This document shows, one piece after another, positions 24,188-31,533 of a DNA stretch of 36,038 nt (its first letter is position 1; the number at the start of each line of letters is the position of its first letter). A program made the translations under genes and the position numbers. The notes under the pieces were generated by a model, which was not told the origin of the DNA, searched no databases, and worked only from the letters and a program-made list of their open reading frames with translations. Source of the stretch: a virus; IMG/VR virus record IMGVR_UViG_3300025840_000104, positions 1-36,038 of that record. One strand, 5' to 3'.

Positions 24188-26053
24188 TTCACAGTTGTTA
24201 CCTGTGCAGGCCAGTTGCTGTGACCCTTCAGTCATATCGCTGGCCTCTTCTATATCCCACGATATCTCTTTCGGAAAGTCCTTAGCTAACTGGTTGTAAG
24301 TTTTCTTATCAACAGGTTCATATGGTGCTTGAGCATAGCTGTGATCTGAATAAGGTAGAAAACTAATACCTGATACCTTATCAAACTTGTTGTACAACCA
24401 CTGTCCTACCTCAAGGAACTCATCATCACGGTAGTAGCAAGTCATTGATGGCTTATGCTCACACCAGTAGTCCTGATATATTTCCCACAGATCTAACTGC
24501 TCCATAGCGCCCATGTCTGAGGCTGTCACAGCGCCTTCAGGAGACGCGATAGGAAAGGAGAATACCTTAGTACTGGGTGACATTAGATCGTCCTCCACAG
24601 GCACACCAGCGTCCTCTAACACGCTGCATAGTGGATCACGAGCATCTGCGCGTACTCGTCGAATGTACTGCGAGCTATAACGAGGATGGATACCACTAGC
24701 GCTATCGACCAGCTGACTAACAGTACCGCTAGGCTTAATCGCAGTAATAGCGACAGAAGGGTTAATGCCAAGTTTCTTAGCCCACTGCTCGTTAGTGACG
24801 ATAGCTTCATTACGCATCTCCGTTAGCCACTTCTTGAGTTTTGCTTTGTCTTCTCGTCCTGATAGTACAGGATGATCCATGATACCAGTAAGACTAACAC
24901 CTAGTAGTGCTTCTTCCTCTGTGTTTGTCTTCCATATATTTCTTAGGTATCGGAAGTCTGTGAGGGTAGCCTGTAGAGTTCCAAGGATAGATGCAATGCG
25001 TACTTTTCGTTTGAGGCTTGCGAGCGTATCGGATGGCCTGATAACAACTTCAGATAGGTTGCAGAACTGGTAAGGTCTGAGGATGATTTCACTACATGGA
25101 TTAGTTCCAAAATCATAGGTAGCATCTCGTCGCTCGTTTCTTGCAGCTTGCTTTTGACTTGCCACTCTAGAAAAGACACCGCGTTCACCAGATCTTGATT
25201 CATATAAACTAGTCCACTCATTTAGGAATGCTTCAAAGTCTGGCTTCTCTGTGTAACAAGCAGAGTTGTTAGCCAGCCCACGTTGGGGTTCATCAACCCA
25301 CCACTGCCCATGCTTACAGCGGCGTAGCCTATCGTCCGTTAGGTTGGAGAGACTGATGAGGGCGCTTCGTCTGACTCCTCCGACAACGACGATTTGAGCA
25401 ATCTTACAGCAAAGATCGTGGCATTCAATGGACGTAAGGCGGCGTCCAGCTGCTCCTTGAAAGAGTTCGATTGTGAACTTGAAAAGATCGACGAGAGGTT
25501 CAGGACCACTTGCACGGCCTCCGAAAGTCTTGAGTGGGGAACCTGCAAGTCGTACTCTGCTAACGTCCCATCCGGGAACTTGACCTGAATACAGCAGTGA
25601 TACCAACTCCCTAAACGATTTCGCCCATCCGATCTTCGAATCTGCAACATTAATAACTGTGTCGGTTTCATGGAATGTCTCCGCTACTTCTGGCAGCTTT
25701 GCTATGTACTGCCGTTCAACACTAAACCCTACACCTGTTCCGCACATCAGGACGTACATCATCTCATCAAATGCTTTGGGATGGTCGATAGGTAGGTAGC
25801 TACAGTTAAACCCTGCTACGTTGTCACGATCCAGTGCCTCACCTGCGGTCATCAGTGCTCGCATAGACGGCATTACATCTAGATCTTGAATAGCTTTAGA
25901 TATCTCTGATACATCAAAGTCATTTAGTTCAGCACGATCTACCCAGTAGTTAACGTAGCGGTTGACGGTTTCTTCCCACGTTTCTCTACGTTGTTCTTCT
26001 GGTAGGTATCGTGCGTAGCGGCTCTTGTGTATGTACTGTTGATATGCGTCCAA
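24182..26053 (-). CDS. nrdJ: Adenosylcobalamin-dependent ribonucleotide reductase (class II, monomeric RTPR type)
   Basis: 623 residues. It makes dNTPs from NTPs by B12 radical chemistry without oxygen need. All key residues align with Lactobacillus RTPR by spacing: C84 (FNCSYLP), N318, C320 and E322 (NPCSEI), C331 (FCNLS), and the C-terminal shuttle pair C616/C621 (CTGNNC). KPSGTVSQLVDSASGIHPRY is the conserved phosphate/active-site region. It is shorter than the 739-residue Lactobacillus enzyme. The start is TTG at 26053, directly adjoining the upstream stop, with AGGAG eight bases before; the next Met lies past essential sequence. The host must supply or import cobalamin. Confidence 0.95.
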   Translation of the reverse strand: MDAYQQYIHKSRYARYLPEEQRRETWEETVNRYVNYWVDRAELNDFDVSEISKAIQDLDVMPSMRALMTAGEALDRDNVAGFNCSYLPIDHPKAFDEMMYVLMCGTGVGFSVERQYIAKLPEVAETFHETDTVINVADSKIGWAKSFRELVSLLYSGQVPGWDVSRVRLAGSPLKTFGGRASGPEPLVDLFKFTIELFQGAAGRRLTSIECHDLCCKIAQIVVVGGVRRSALISLSNLTDDRLRRCKHGQWWVDEPQRGLANNSACYTEKPDFEAFLNEWTSLYESRSGERGVFSRVASQKQAARNERRDATYDFGTNPCSEIILRPYQFCNLSEVVIRPSDTLASLKRKVRIASILGTLQATLTDFRYLRNIWKTNTEEEALLGVSLTGIMDHPVLSGREDKAKLKKWLTEMRNEAIVTNEQWAKKLGINPSVAITAIKPSGTVSQLVDSASGIHPRYSSQYIRRVRADARDPLCSVLEDAGVPVEDDLMSPSTKVFSFPIASPEGAVTASDMGAMEQLDLWEIYQDYWCEHKPSMTCYYRDDEFLEVGQWLYNKFDKVSGISFLPYSDHSYAQAPYEPVDKKTYNQLAKDFPKEISWDIEEASDMTEGSQQLACTGNNCEL

Positions 26054-26305
26054 TTATGTTACTCCTAAAGTTTCGTTTAATATTGCGGCTTGTGCCAATC
26101 CAAGAAGCAAGTATACACCATCTGGGTATTGTTCGGTAGCCGTGACTTCAAACACTTCTCCGTCTTCGTACATCACAACAACACACTTAACTGGTTTGTC
26201 CTCGTCTTCGTACTCCCTGCTACGCATAGCTAGGGCTGCTAGAAACTCAGATGTTTTAACACCTGTGTCTTCTTTCTTTCCAAACTTACCTTCTACTATC
26301 TTCAT
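26054..26305 (-). CDS. Hypothetical protein
   Basis: 83 residues starting MKIVEGKFGKKEDTGVKTSE. It has a helical charged N-terminal half, then a beta-type segment (VKCVVVMYEDGEVFEVTATE) and a hydrophobic helix (GVYLLLGLAQAAIL). No family was recognised. GGGAG lies upstream of the ATG, which overlaps the stop of the DUF3310 gene (ATGA). It lies between nucleotide metabolism genes and may be cotranslated with the RNR, whose TTG follows at once. Confidence 0.65.
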   Translation of the reverse strand: MKIVEGKFGKKEDTGVKTSEFLAALAMRSREYEDEDKPVKCVVVMYEDGEVFEVTATEQYPDGVYLLLGLAQAAILNETLGVT

Positions 26306-26589
26306 TGTATCTCCCGCTGTATCAGCATCTCAAGATAATGAATAGCTTTACGTAAGTCTTCTACTCCGTTCTTATCCTTCCAACGAGTAATGTACTTTAC
26401 TGCGTTCGCTTCGCACCAATCCAGCTTGTTAGCAATGATGAAGTCAATAGGTTGTATCTCGTACCTGTTGTAGTGAGTACCACCTACCTGACGTTTGATG
26501 GGGTGTTGGTCTTCAGGGTGGTACAATTTGCCATAAGCTGTCTTGCTGGCTTTGTCCCACTGTTCTGGTGTTGCTTCGTTAATAGACAT
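26302..26589 (-). CDS. DUF3310 protein (T7 gp1.7-like nucleotide kinase domain)
   Basis: 95 residues carrying the DUF3310 signature: VGGTHYNRYEIQPIDFIIAN followed by KLDWCEANAVKYITRWKDKN, GVEDLRKAIHYLEMLI. This domain occurs in T7 gp1.7, known as a dGMP/dTMP-type nucleotide kinase, though here only the small domain is present, so activity is inference. GAGGAG lies four to five bases upstream of the ATG. It is placed beside the class II RNR, which fits a role in dNTP supply. Confidence 0.85.
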   Translation of the reverse strand: MSINEATPEQWDKASKTAYGKLYHPEDQHPIKRQVGGTHYNRYEIQPIDFIIANKLDWCEANAVKYITRWKDKNGVEDLRKAIHYLEMLIQREIQ

Positions 26590-26743
26590 CTTGCTCCTCT
26601 AAGTCAAACTTCCAACTGTTAATGTCCACCTTGTCAGCGAACCGCTCAACCAACTCTTCGGATGTAATCTCCAACGCCTCCATGATAGTCACTTCATCGT
26701 AGCGTTTAGCTATCCGTTCAAGTATCTCGTCAAGAGTTAGCAC
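26579..26743 (-). CDS. Small acidic protein, GTG start
   Basis: 54 residues from GTG 26743 (VLTLDEILERIAKRYDEVTI), chosen because GGGGGAAG lies just upstream; a longer ATG start at 26788 would run deep into the phosphoesterase gene. It is helical and acidic: EALEITSEELVERFADKV. The end WKFDLEEQDVY overlaps the next gene. Nothing recognised. It overlaps both neighbours by about 11-14 bp, typical of coupled phage genes. Confidence 0.65.
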   Translation of the reverse strand: MLTLDEILERIAKRYDEVTIMEALEITSEELVERFADKVDINSWKFDLEEQDVY

Positions 26744-27494
26744 CGTACTTCCCCCGTAGATAGGACATAGACACAGGCATCTCATCAAACGTCCCGTTGT
26801 CTACCTCGTTGAATACCCACAACCCAGACCATGATCCGTTAGTTTGAGGGTTCAGGTACTCCTCGTCGTGTTGGTAATAGATACCAGCAAACAAGGATGT
26901 CATTCTTTTTCCTGCTGCGTTTCTGTCAAAGGCAATGTCTCTGTCTTGTACGTGTCCCATGACGCATGACATATGTTTCTTTTGGAGCAGTAGCTTTGCA
27001 TTAGTAACTGGCCTGCCCATGACACCGCTAGTGAAAAAATGACAATAAGCAATGCCGTCCACAATAACCGGCTGAAGGTACGGATATACTTCCCAGCCTC
27101 TGAGATTGAGATCTTCATAACTCATCAAGCCTTCTAGCTTTGCATCGTTCTCTACCGCACGTTCGATACGTTGTTCGTGATTACCAAGGGTGAAGATAAG
27201 GCGGGGCTTCCATACCTTCTTCTTCATCCTACGCATACGAGACTGCTCTGCCCTGATGCAGTCCATGAACACCTGCATAGCCTCGTTGCCAGCCTCTACG
27301 TCAGCAGAGTAACGCCTACCTTCGAACGACTTCTTACCCACATCGTATGATGATAGCGATGGGAAGTCCCAATGATCCCCCAGATGTATGATAGTGTCAG
27401 GTTTGATAGCGGCAGCGTAGCGTCCTGCCCAGACCATGTGGTCAATAGGATGTTCTGGTTTTATCTGAGTATCAGGTATTACTAAGTGTCTCAT
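26730..27494 (-). CDS. Calcineurin-like metallophosphoesterase
   Basis: 254 residues from ATG 27494, which overlaps the stop of the endonuclease gene (ATGA). Metallophosphatase motifs in order: PDTQ with D8 (Gln in place of the usual His of DxH), GDHWD (D40, H41), GNHEQR (N105, H106), CHFF near 152 and GHVQDRD (H181). It probably hydrolyses phosphoesters in nucleotides or DNA, as do small phage phosphoesterases beside DNA metabolism genes; the substrate cannot be read from sequence. The DxH to DxQ change may alter metal preference. It is located between endonuclease I and nucleotide genes. Confidence 0.85.
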   Translation of the reverse strand: MRHLVIPDTQIKPEHPIDHMVWAGRYAAAIKPDTIIHLGDHWDFPSLSSYDVGKKSFEGRRYSADVEAGNEAMQVFMDCIRAEQSRMRRMKKKVWKPRLIFTLGNHEQRIERAVENDAKLEGLMSYEDLNLRGWEVYPYLQPVIVDGIAYCHFFTSGVMGRPVTNAKLLLQKKHMSCVMGHVQDRDIAFDRNAAGKRMTSLFAGIYYQHDEEYLNPQTNGSWSGLWVFNEVDNGTFDEMPVSMSYLRGKYGANS

Positions 27495-27868
27495 CTTCTC
27501 CATCCTGTAGGTATTGTTTCAAGAGTGTACCAACGGAATCCATGCTTCTCTGCCCACTCTTCCATTGTGTAGCGTGTACCGTCCTTTCTTCTTCGTGATC
27601 CCGGCATGGGGGTCTTGGCTCGTTGGAAGAGAAATACCAGCTCCTCCTTTGGGCTAAGTGTTTCTGAGATGATGACATACTTACGTGCCTCGTCAGATGT
27701 ACGGAACCGTCCCTTTGCTTCTATGTACCATGTCTTACCACGGTGCGTATAAACAAAGTCAGGCTCGTAGTGTTTAGGAACAAGATAAAACAGTCGTTGT
27801 TCTGGGTGATACTCACAGCCCTGCATAATCTCATGGGCTTCTTTCTCAAACTTGGAATCAAACTTCAT
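27491..27868 (-). CDS. Endonuclease I / Holliday junction resolvase (T7 gp3-like)
   Basis: 125 residues, close to T7 gp3 (149). The PD-(D/E)xK type site is visible: E10 in the N-terminal helix, D37 (EPDFVY), E50 and K52 (YIEAKGRFR). These match the E-D-E-K set of T7 endonuclease I. The enzyme resolves branched phage DNA before packaging and helps degrade host DNA. The C-terminal W-E-KHGFRW element is typical of phage resolvases. ATG overlaps the end of the upstream gene by 11 bp. Confidence 0.9.
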   Translation of the reverse strand: MKFDSKFEKEAHEIMQGCEYHPEQRLFYLVPKHYEPDFVYTHRGKTWYIEAKGRFRTSDEARKYVIISETLSPKEELVFLFQRAKTPMPGSRRRKDGTRYTMEEWAEKHGFRWYTLETIPTGWRR

Positions 27869-28409
27869 CAGAGTTTAACCATTCTTGTCCTTCCTCTGTT
27901 TTTAACCACTTTTTTAATTCGTTGTCGCTGTGGTTAGCAACTTTTACTCTTTCTTCTTTAGTTAAAATTCTTTCGCAAGCTGTAGAGAACAGCTTTAAAT
28001 CATACAAGCATTGCTCTAGCTGCATATCGTTTAGTTGCATAGCTATTCTTGCGGTGTTAGCATCGTTGCTTGTGTTGCAAAAATTCCAAGACTTCGCGCG
28101 TTCTTTAGCTTCTTCTTTGTTGTAGTAGTAACACATAAAGTCTTCGCCGGGATCAGCCCACCTGTTATCTTCAAAAGCACAGTACTCTTTTCCGTCATAA
28201 TCTGTCTGCTTACAAACTTCCCAGTAGTACTCTAAAAATTCTTCTTGGAGTCTATCAAACATTTTTTTACATTCTTCTTTGTCGTAATAGCAGTCCCCCA
28301 GATTGGTGTCTCCGTAAGTTACAAAAAAGTTTAACGCTGCAACCACCCAAGAAAACTCGTGATAATCTTTAAGATGTAGTTTGTATGGTTGTTTCATTCT
28401 TTTACCCAT
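27858..28409 (-). CDS. Hypothetical protein, Tyr/Glu-rich
   Basis: 183 residues, AT-rich coding sequence with many Lys, Glu, Tyr and Cys. It is predicted helical, with long aromatic/acid segments (MFDRLQEEFLEYYWEVCKQT, then DFMCYYYNKEEAKERAKSWN). It has no membrane segment or signal peptide. GGAG from the end of the exonuclease gene provides the ribosome site. Codon composition is AT-richer than its neighbours, which could signal separate acquisition. Nothing recognised. Confidence 0.7.
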   Translation of the reverse strand: MGKRMKQPYKLHLKDYHEFSWVVAALNFFVTYGDTNLGDCYYDKEECKKMFDRLQEEFLEYYWEVCKQTDYDGKEYCAFEDNRWADPGEDFMCYYYNKEEAKERAKSWNFCNTSNDANTARIAMQLNDMQLEQCLYDLKLFSTACERILTKEERVKVANHSDNELKKWLKTEEGQEWLNSDEV

Positions 28410-28411
28410 AA

Positions 28412-29104
28412 CTAAATCTCCGTTGGCTTGGTGTACCTATCGTCAGGTGAACGTAACAAGTACAAAAGGTTGAGACTTTCTAGTAGTCTGTCTTCATCCA
28501 ACTCGTTATCCCAGTAGTGAGTAAGACAAGCACTGTAACATTCCCACTCTGTTGTACACGGGTCAATGATCTTATCAGCTTTCTTAGGACCAACTCCATG
28601 TATGCCCGGTATGTTGTCAACACGATCACCCATCAATGCCTGCTTGTACAGCCAGCGCATAGCATCATCTTCTTTAAATGCATTTAAGTTTTTCTTGGTG
28701 TAGTCATACATGCGACAAGGGATCTGTTTGAAGTCTTTGTCCAATGAACAGATGATAACATCGTGGTCTAGCTCAGTTGCCTTGATAGCAATAGCATCGT
28801 CAGCTTCCATGCCATTGACAACCTGTGCGTTCCACTCAGATACCATGTAATCACGTAGCAGATTCTTGTGTACTGGTACTCGCTTGTTGTCGCGGTTACC
28901 TTTGTAGGGTTGGGTAGTGGCAACCTCGTCCCTGAAGTTACCCTTACCCGTTAGGTAGACAACGCTGGATGTGTAGTGTTCAGACAAGTCCATGACCATT
29001 TCGGACAGGTAGTTGTCTAGGGTCTGCGTTGCAACGTCTCCACTCTCTTCGTCACAAGCAAACCCTACACGGTACACCAGCATATCACCATCAATCAGTA
29101 TCAC
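28412..29104 (-). CDS. 5'-3' exonuclease (flap / T7 gp6-like)
   Basis: 230 residues of the FEN1 family that removes RNA primers and 5' ends and can degrade host DNA. DGD at 5-7, EADDA at 100-104, SLDKDF at 120-125, and GDRVDNIPGIHGVGPKKA at about 159-176, which combines a metal site with the helix-3-turn-helix DNA-binding loop. GTG start at 29104, overlapping the SSB stop (GTGA). One copy of the 17-bp palindromic repeat lies within the coding sequence (28674-28690), encoding the NLNAFK part. Confidence 0.93.
   Translation of the reverse strand: MILIDGDMLVYRVGFACDEESGDVATQTLDNYLSEMVMDLSEHYTSSVVYLTGKGNFRDEVATTQPYKGNRDNKRVPVHKNLLRDYMVSEWNAQVVNGMEADDAIAIKATELDHDVIICSLDKDFKQIPCRMYDYTKKNLNAFKEDDAMRWLYKQALMGDRVDNIPGIHGVGPKKADKIIDPCTTEWECYSACLTHYWDNELDEDRLLESLNLLYLLRSPDDRYTKPTEI
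28674..28690. repeat. Copy 2 of 17-bp palindromic repeat
   Basis: Exact TTAAATGCATTTAAGTT within the exonuclease gene (codons for NLNAFK, residues about 139-144). It is the only copy inside a gene. Confidence 0.7.
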
Positions 29105-29547
29105 AGAGCTTCCATCTCTTCGATCTCAGGTGCGTACTCAACAACGTCACTAACTACAAGACGCTTGAGCGTGGCACTACGACCTTTCTTCTTGAGGTAT
29201 TCCCAATCGTAGTACCCGATGAGACATCTAGCTTTGGAACCATTACCCACAACGACTCCCGATTCTGTGTCATCCATGTCATCTCGTGGTGTTCGTCCCT
29301 TGATAAGCAACTCTGATCCGTCAGGGTTGAAGGCTCGGTACTTGTTGTTAGACTTACAGGTGATGTAGTTTCCACGCTCATCTCCCTTGTTGTTGATGCT
29401 CAATCCCATGTCTTCCAACGCAGTCACAGCAGCGTCAGATAGATTAGCAAGATCCACTGTGTACTTACCAGCTAACTCATTCTTGTGAGTCAGGTTAGGC
29501 CAGAACAAATCACAGTTAACCATTACGTTGGGTGCTTGGTCAGACAT
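29101..29547 (-). CDS. Single-stranded DNA-binding protein (phage type)
   Basis: 148 residues, OB-fold-like with an acidic C-terminal tail (VVEYAPEIEEMEAL), the feature by which phage SSBs such as T7 gp2.5 contact polymerase and helicase. The N-terminus VMVNCDLFWPNLTHKNELAG and middle GYYDWEYLKKKGRSATLKRL are consistent with the phage SSB group. It coats single strands in replication and stimulates the polymerase and exonuclease encoded on either side. AGGAG precedes the ATG, and an extended -10 promoter lies about 35 bases upstream. Confidence 0.8.
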   Translation of the reverse strand: MSDQAPNVMVNCDLFWPNLTHKNELAGKYTVDLANLSDAAVTALEDMGLSINNKGDERGNYITCKSNNKYRAFNPDGSELLIKGRTPRDDMDDTESGVVVGNGSKARCLIGYYDWEYLKKKGRSATLKRLVVSDVVEYAPEIEEMEAL

Positions 29548-29582
29548 ATTAGCATTCTCCTGCTAGTTAAACTTACCCTAAT

Positions 29583-29591
29583 ATTATACCA
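29583..29591 (-). promoter_or_regulatory. Extended -10 promoter ahead of SSB
   Basis: On the - strand TGGTATAAT (29591-29583); the 17-bp-spaced -35 position (29611-29606) reads TAGCAC, a poor match that overlaps the polymerase stop. Extended -10 promoters can work without a -35. Start would be near 29576, with AGGAG kept in the leader. Confidence 0.65.
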
Positions 29592-29608
29592 CATAAAATA
29601 GAATTGTG

Positions 29609-31291
29609 CTAGTGGGTATCTGCCCAACTATTACCAACTCTATACTCTCCGTCCAACGGACAGTTCAGTTGCAGGACTTCACCTGCGAATACCATTGCGT
29701 TGACGCACGACTTGCCAATGAAGTCTGCATCTTCTGGGCGGCACTCTATCTGCCACTCATCATGAACCTGTGCTACTAGCTTGAAGTCAACATGAGCCAG
29801 TAGGTCATACAAAATAACAATAGCCTGCTTCATTACCACAGCACCAGCGCCCTGCAGTAGTGTGTTCAGTGCGGCGTGTTGTGATCGTACACGTATGCGT
29901 CTACCATCCAATCCAGTGAGGAACCCTGTCTCTGCATCATTCAGTACCTCTGAACGTAGCTTTGCCAGCGCAGGTGTGTTCTCTAGGAACGCTGCCTTGA
30001 GTCTCTTACCATGAGCGGCACTGCCCCCTACGACACTACCTATCTTGGCATCACCTGCCCCGTACAAGAACGCATAGATAAATGTCTTAGCCTGATCTCT
30101 TGTTTCTAATCCTGCGGCTGTCTGATTAGCTGTGTGTATATCACCTGATAATATCTCGTTGGTGTAGGATTCATCATCCATGTAGTGTGCAAGCATACGT
30201 AGCTCAAGACCGCTGGCATCAGCACCAACCAGAACACGGCCTTCAGGTGTGGTGAACAGGTCACGACACTGCTTACCATACTCAGCCCTTACAGCAGGTA
30301 TCTGAGCCATGTTCGGAGAGGAGTGTGCCATCCGTCCGGTGACAGCTCCGATGTGCCTGACGCGGCCATGTATTCTGTTGTCTTCGCCCACTGCTTTAAT
30401 CCACGAGTCAACATGAGAGGCGCGTTTCTGGCAGAGAAGGTAACGGAGAATAATCTTCGCTTCGGGAATATCAGTCTGCTTTTTAAGAGTCGCCTCATCG
30501 ACTTTCGGTTTTCCTGCGGGAGTGAGTTCCTTCCACACAGCACCCTTGCCAGCAAGCCGCTCTGCAATTTGTTGTCTACTACCGACATTGAATACCGTAA
30601 CTTTGTCCTTGAGTTTCTTACCTGTCTTGTCACTGTACCTCTCCTCTACTATGGGTGGGAACACTTGTTGTAAGTCTTTCTCAATCCTGTGCATACGTGT
30701 GGTGAGTTCTTCGTACAGCTGTACTGCACCGTCCTTATCAAACTCAAAGCCGTTGTCTTCCTGATCCTTACAGATGAATGCAACGCTGTGTTCAAGGTCA
30801 ACGCAGTGCTGACTGAATCCAAACATCTGCATCTGTCCCATGAGTGCATCATGCAGGCGCTGGGTCACATCAACGTCACGCTTGCAGTACTCAATCATCT
30901 CAGGTGATAGTTCATCCCACTCATCATGCTCACCCTTAGCAAACCCAAGCCTACCACCCCATGCAGCTAGGCTGTGACCACCATCTAGGTCAGGGTGGAA
31001 CAGGCGCGACAGTACTAGAGTATCGACAACTCTATGTGCTGGTATACGGATGCCCCACAGTTTACGCATAACAGGAAGATCATAACCAATAAGATTGTGT
31101 CCACATACTTTGCCACCTTTCGCCAGTTCATCCATCAAGCTCCGTCTAGATAAGTGCGTCAAGTGAGCTTCGTTCGATCTCTTTGTAACCACACAGTGTA
31201 TCTTCGTAGGGTTCAGGCCGTCTGCCTCTATGTCTAGAAACACAGTATTCGTAGTAGGTGAGATCAAGCTGTTGTCCTTTTGTAAGTTCAT
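29609..31291 (-). CDS. Family A DNA polymerase with 3'-5' exonuclease
   Basis: 560 residues from ATG 31291, which overlaps the upstream stop (ATGA) and has GGGAG before it; a GTG two codons earlier is less likely. The proofreading domain has FLDIE (D20, E22), GYDLP (D71) and YCKRDVD (D139). Polymerase motif A is DASGLELR (D358), motif B R398-K402-Y406 in RDQAKTFIYAFLYG, motif C VHDE (H510, D511). Y406 is equivalent to E. coli F762 and T7 Y526, i.e. the Tyr type. It is shorter than T7 gp5 (704) and likely depends on a processivity partner. It copies phage DNA with the helicase-primase and SSB. Confidence 0.95.
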   Translation of the reverse strand: MNLQKDNSLISPTTNTVFLDIEADGLNPTKIHCVVTKRSNEAHLTHLSRRSLMDELAKGGKVCGHNLIGYDLPVMRKLWGIRIPAHRVVDTLVLSRLFHPDLDGGHSLAAWGGRLGFAKGEHDEWDELSPEMIEYCKRDVDVTQRLHDALMGQMQMFGFSQHCVDLEHSVAFICKDQEDNGFEFDKDGAVQLYEELTTRMHRIEKDLQQVFPPIVEERYSDKTGKKLKDKVTVFNVGSRQQIAERLAGKGAVWKELTPAGKPKVDEATLKKQTDIPEAKIILRYLLCQKRASHVDSWIKAVGEDNRIHGRVRHIGAVTGRMAHSSPNMAQIPAVRAEYGKQCRDLFTTPEGRVLVGADASGLELRMLAHYMDDESYTNEILSGDIHTANQTAAGLETRDQAKTFIYAFLYGAGDAKIGSVVGGSAAHGKRLKAAFLENTPALAKLRSEVLNDAETGFLTGLDGRRIRVRSQHAALNTLLQGAGAVVMKQAIVILYDLLAHVDFKLVAQVHDEWQIECRPEDADFIGKSCVNAMVFAGEVLQLNCPLDGEYRVGNSWADTH

Positions 31292-31533
31292 GACCACTCT
31301 CCCTCATCTCCATGTTCTGTTCCTGTTGCATAATCCAACTGCTCATCCTCGACATAACGTAACTCCTCTAAGTCATATAGGTCAGCATAGTCTATGTTAC
31401 CTACTGTTGTCAAGTCATCATCAGCAAGGAACCGACTACACTCATTACACAAATCAACGAACTCACCACTACCACTGAACTTCTTGGTCAGTTCGTAGTT
31501 CGTCATGATCTTGTCACACGCTTTGCACCTCAT
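31288..31533 (-). CDS. Small zinc-finger-like acidic protein
   Basis: 81 residues. CKAC at residues 3-6 and CNEC at about 29-32 form a CxxC...CxxC zinc ribbon, followed by an extremely acidic tail (ADDDLTTVGNIDYADLYDLE, EDEQLDYA). It lies between helicase-primase and polymerase with ATGA overlaps on both sides. An acidic zinc protein there could mimic DNA or bind a replication protein; that is inference. No family recognised. Confidence 0.7.
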   Translation of the reverse strand: MRCKACDKIMTNYELTKKFSGSGEFVDLCNECSRFLADDDLTTVGNIDYADLYDLEELRYVEDEQLDYATGTEHGDEGEWS

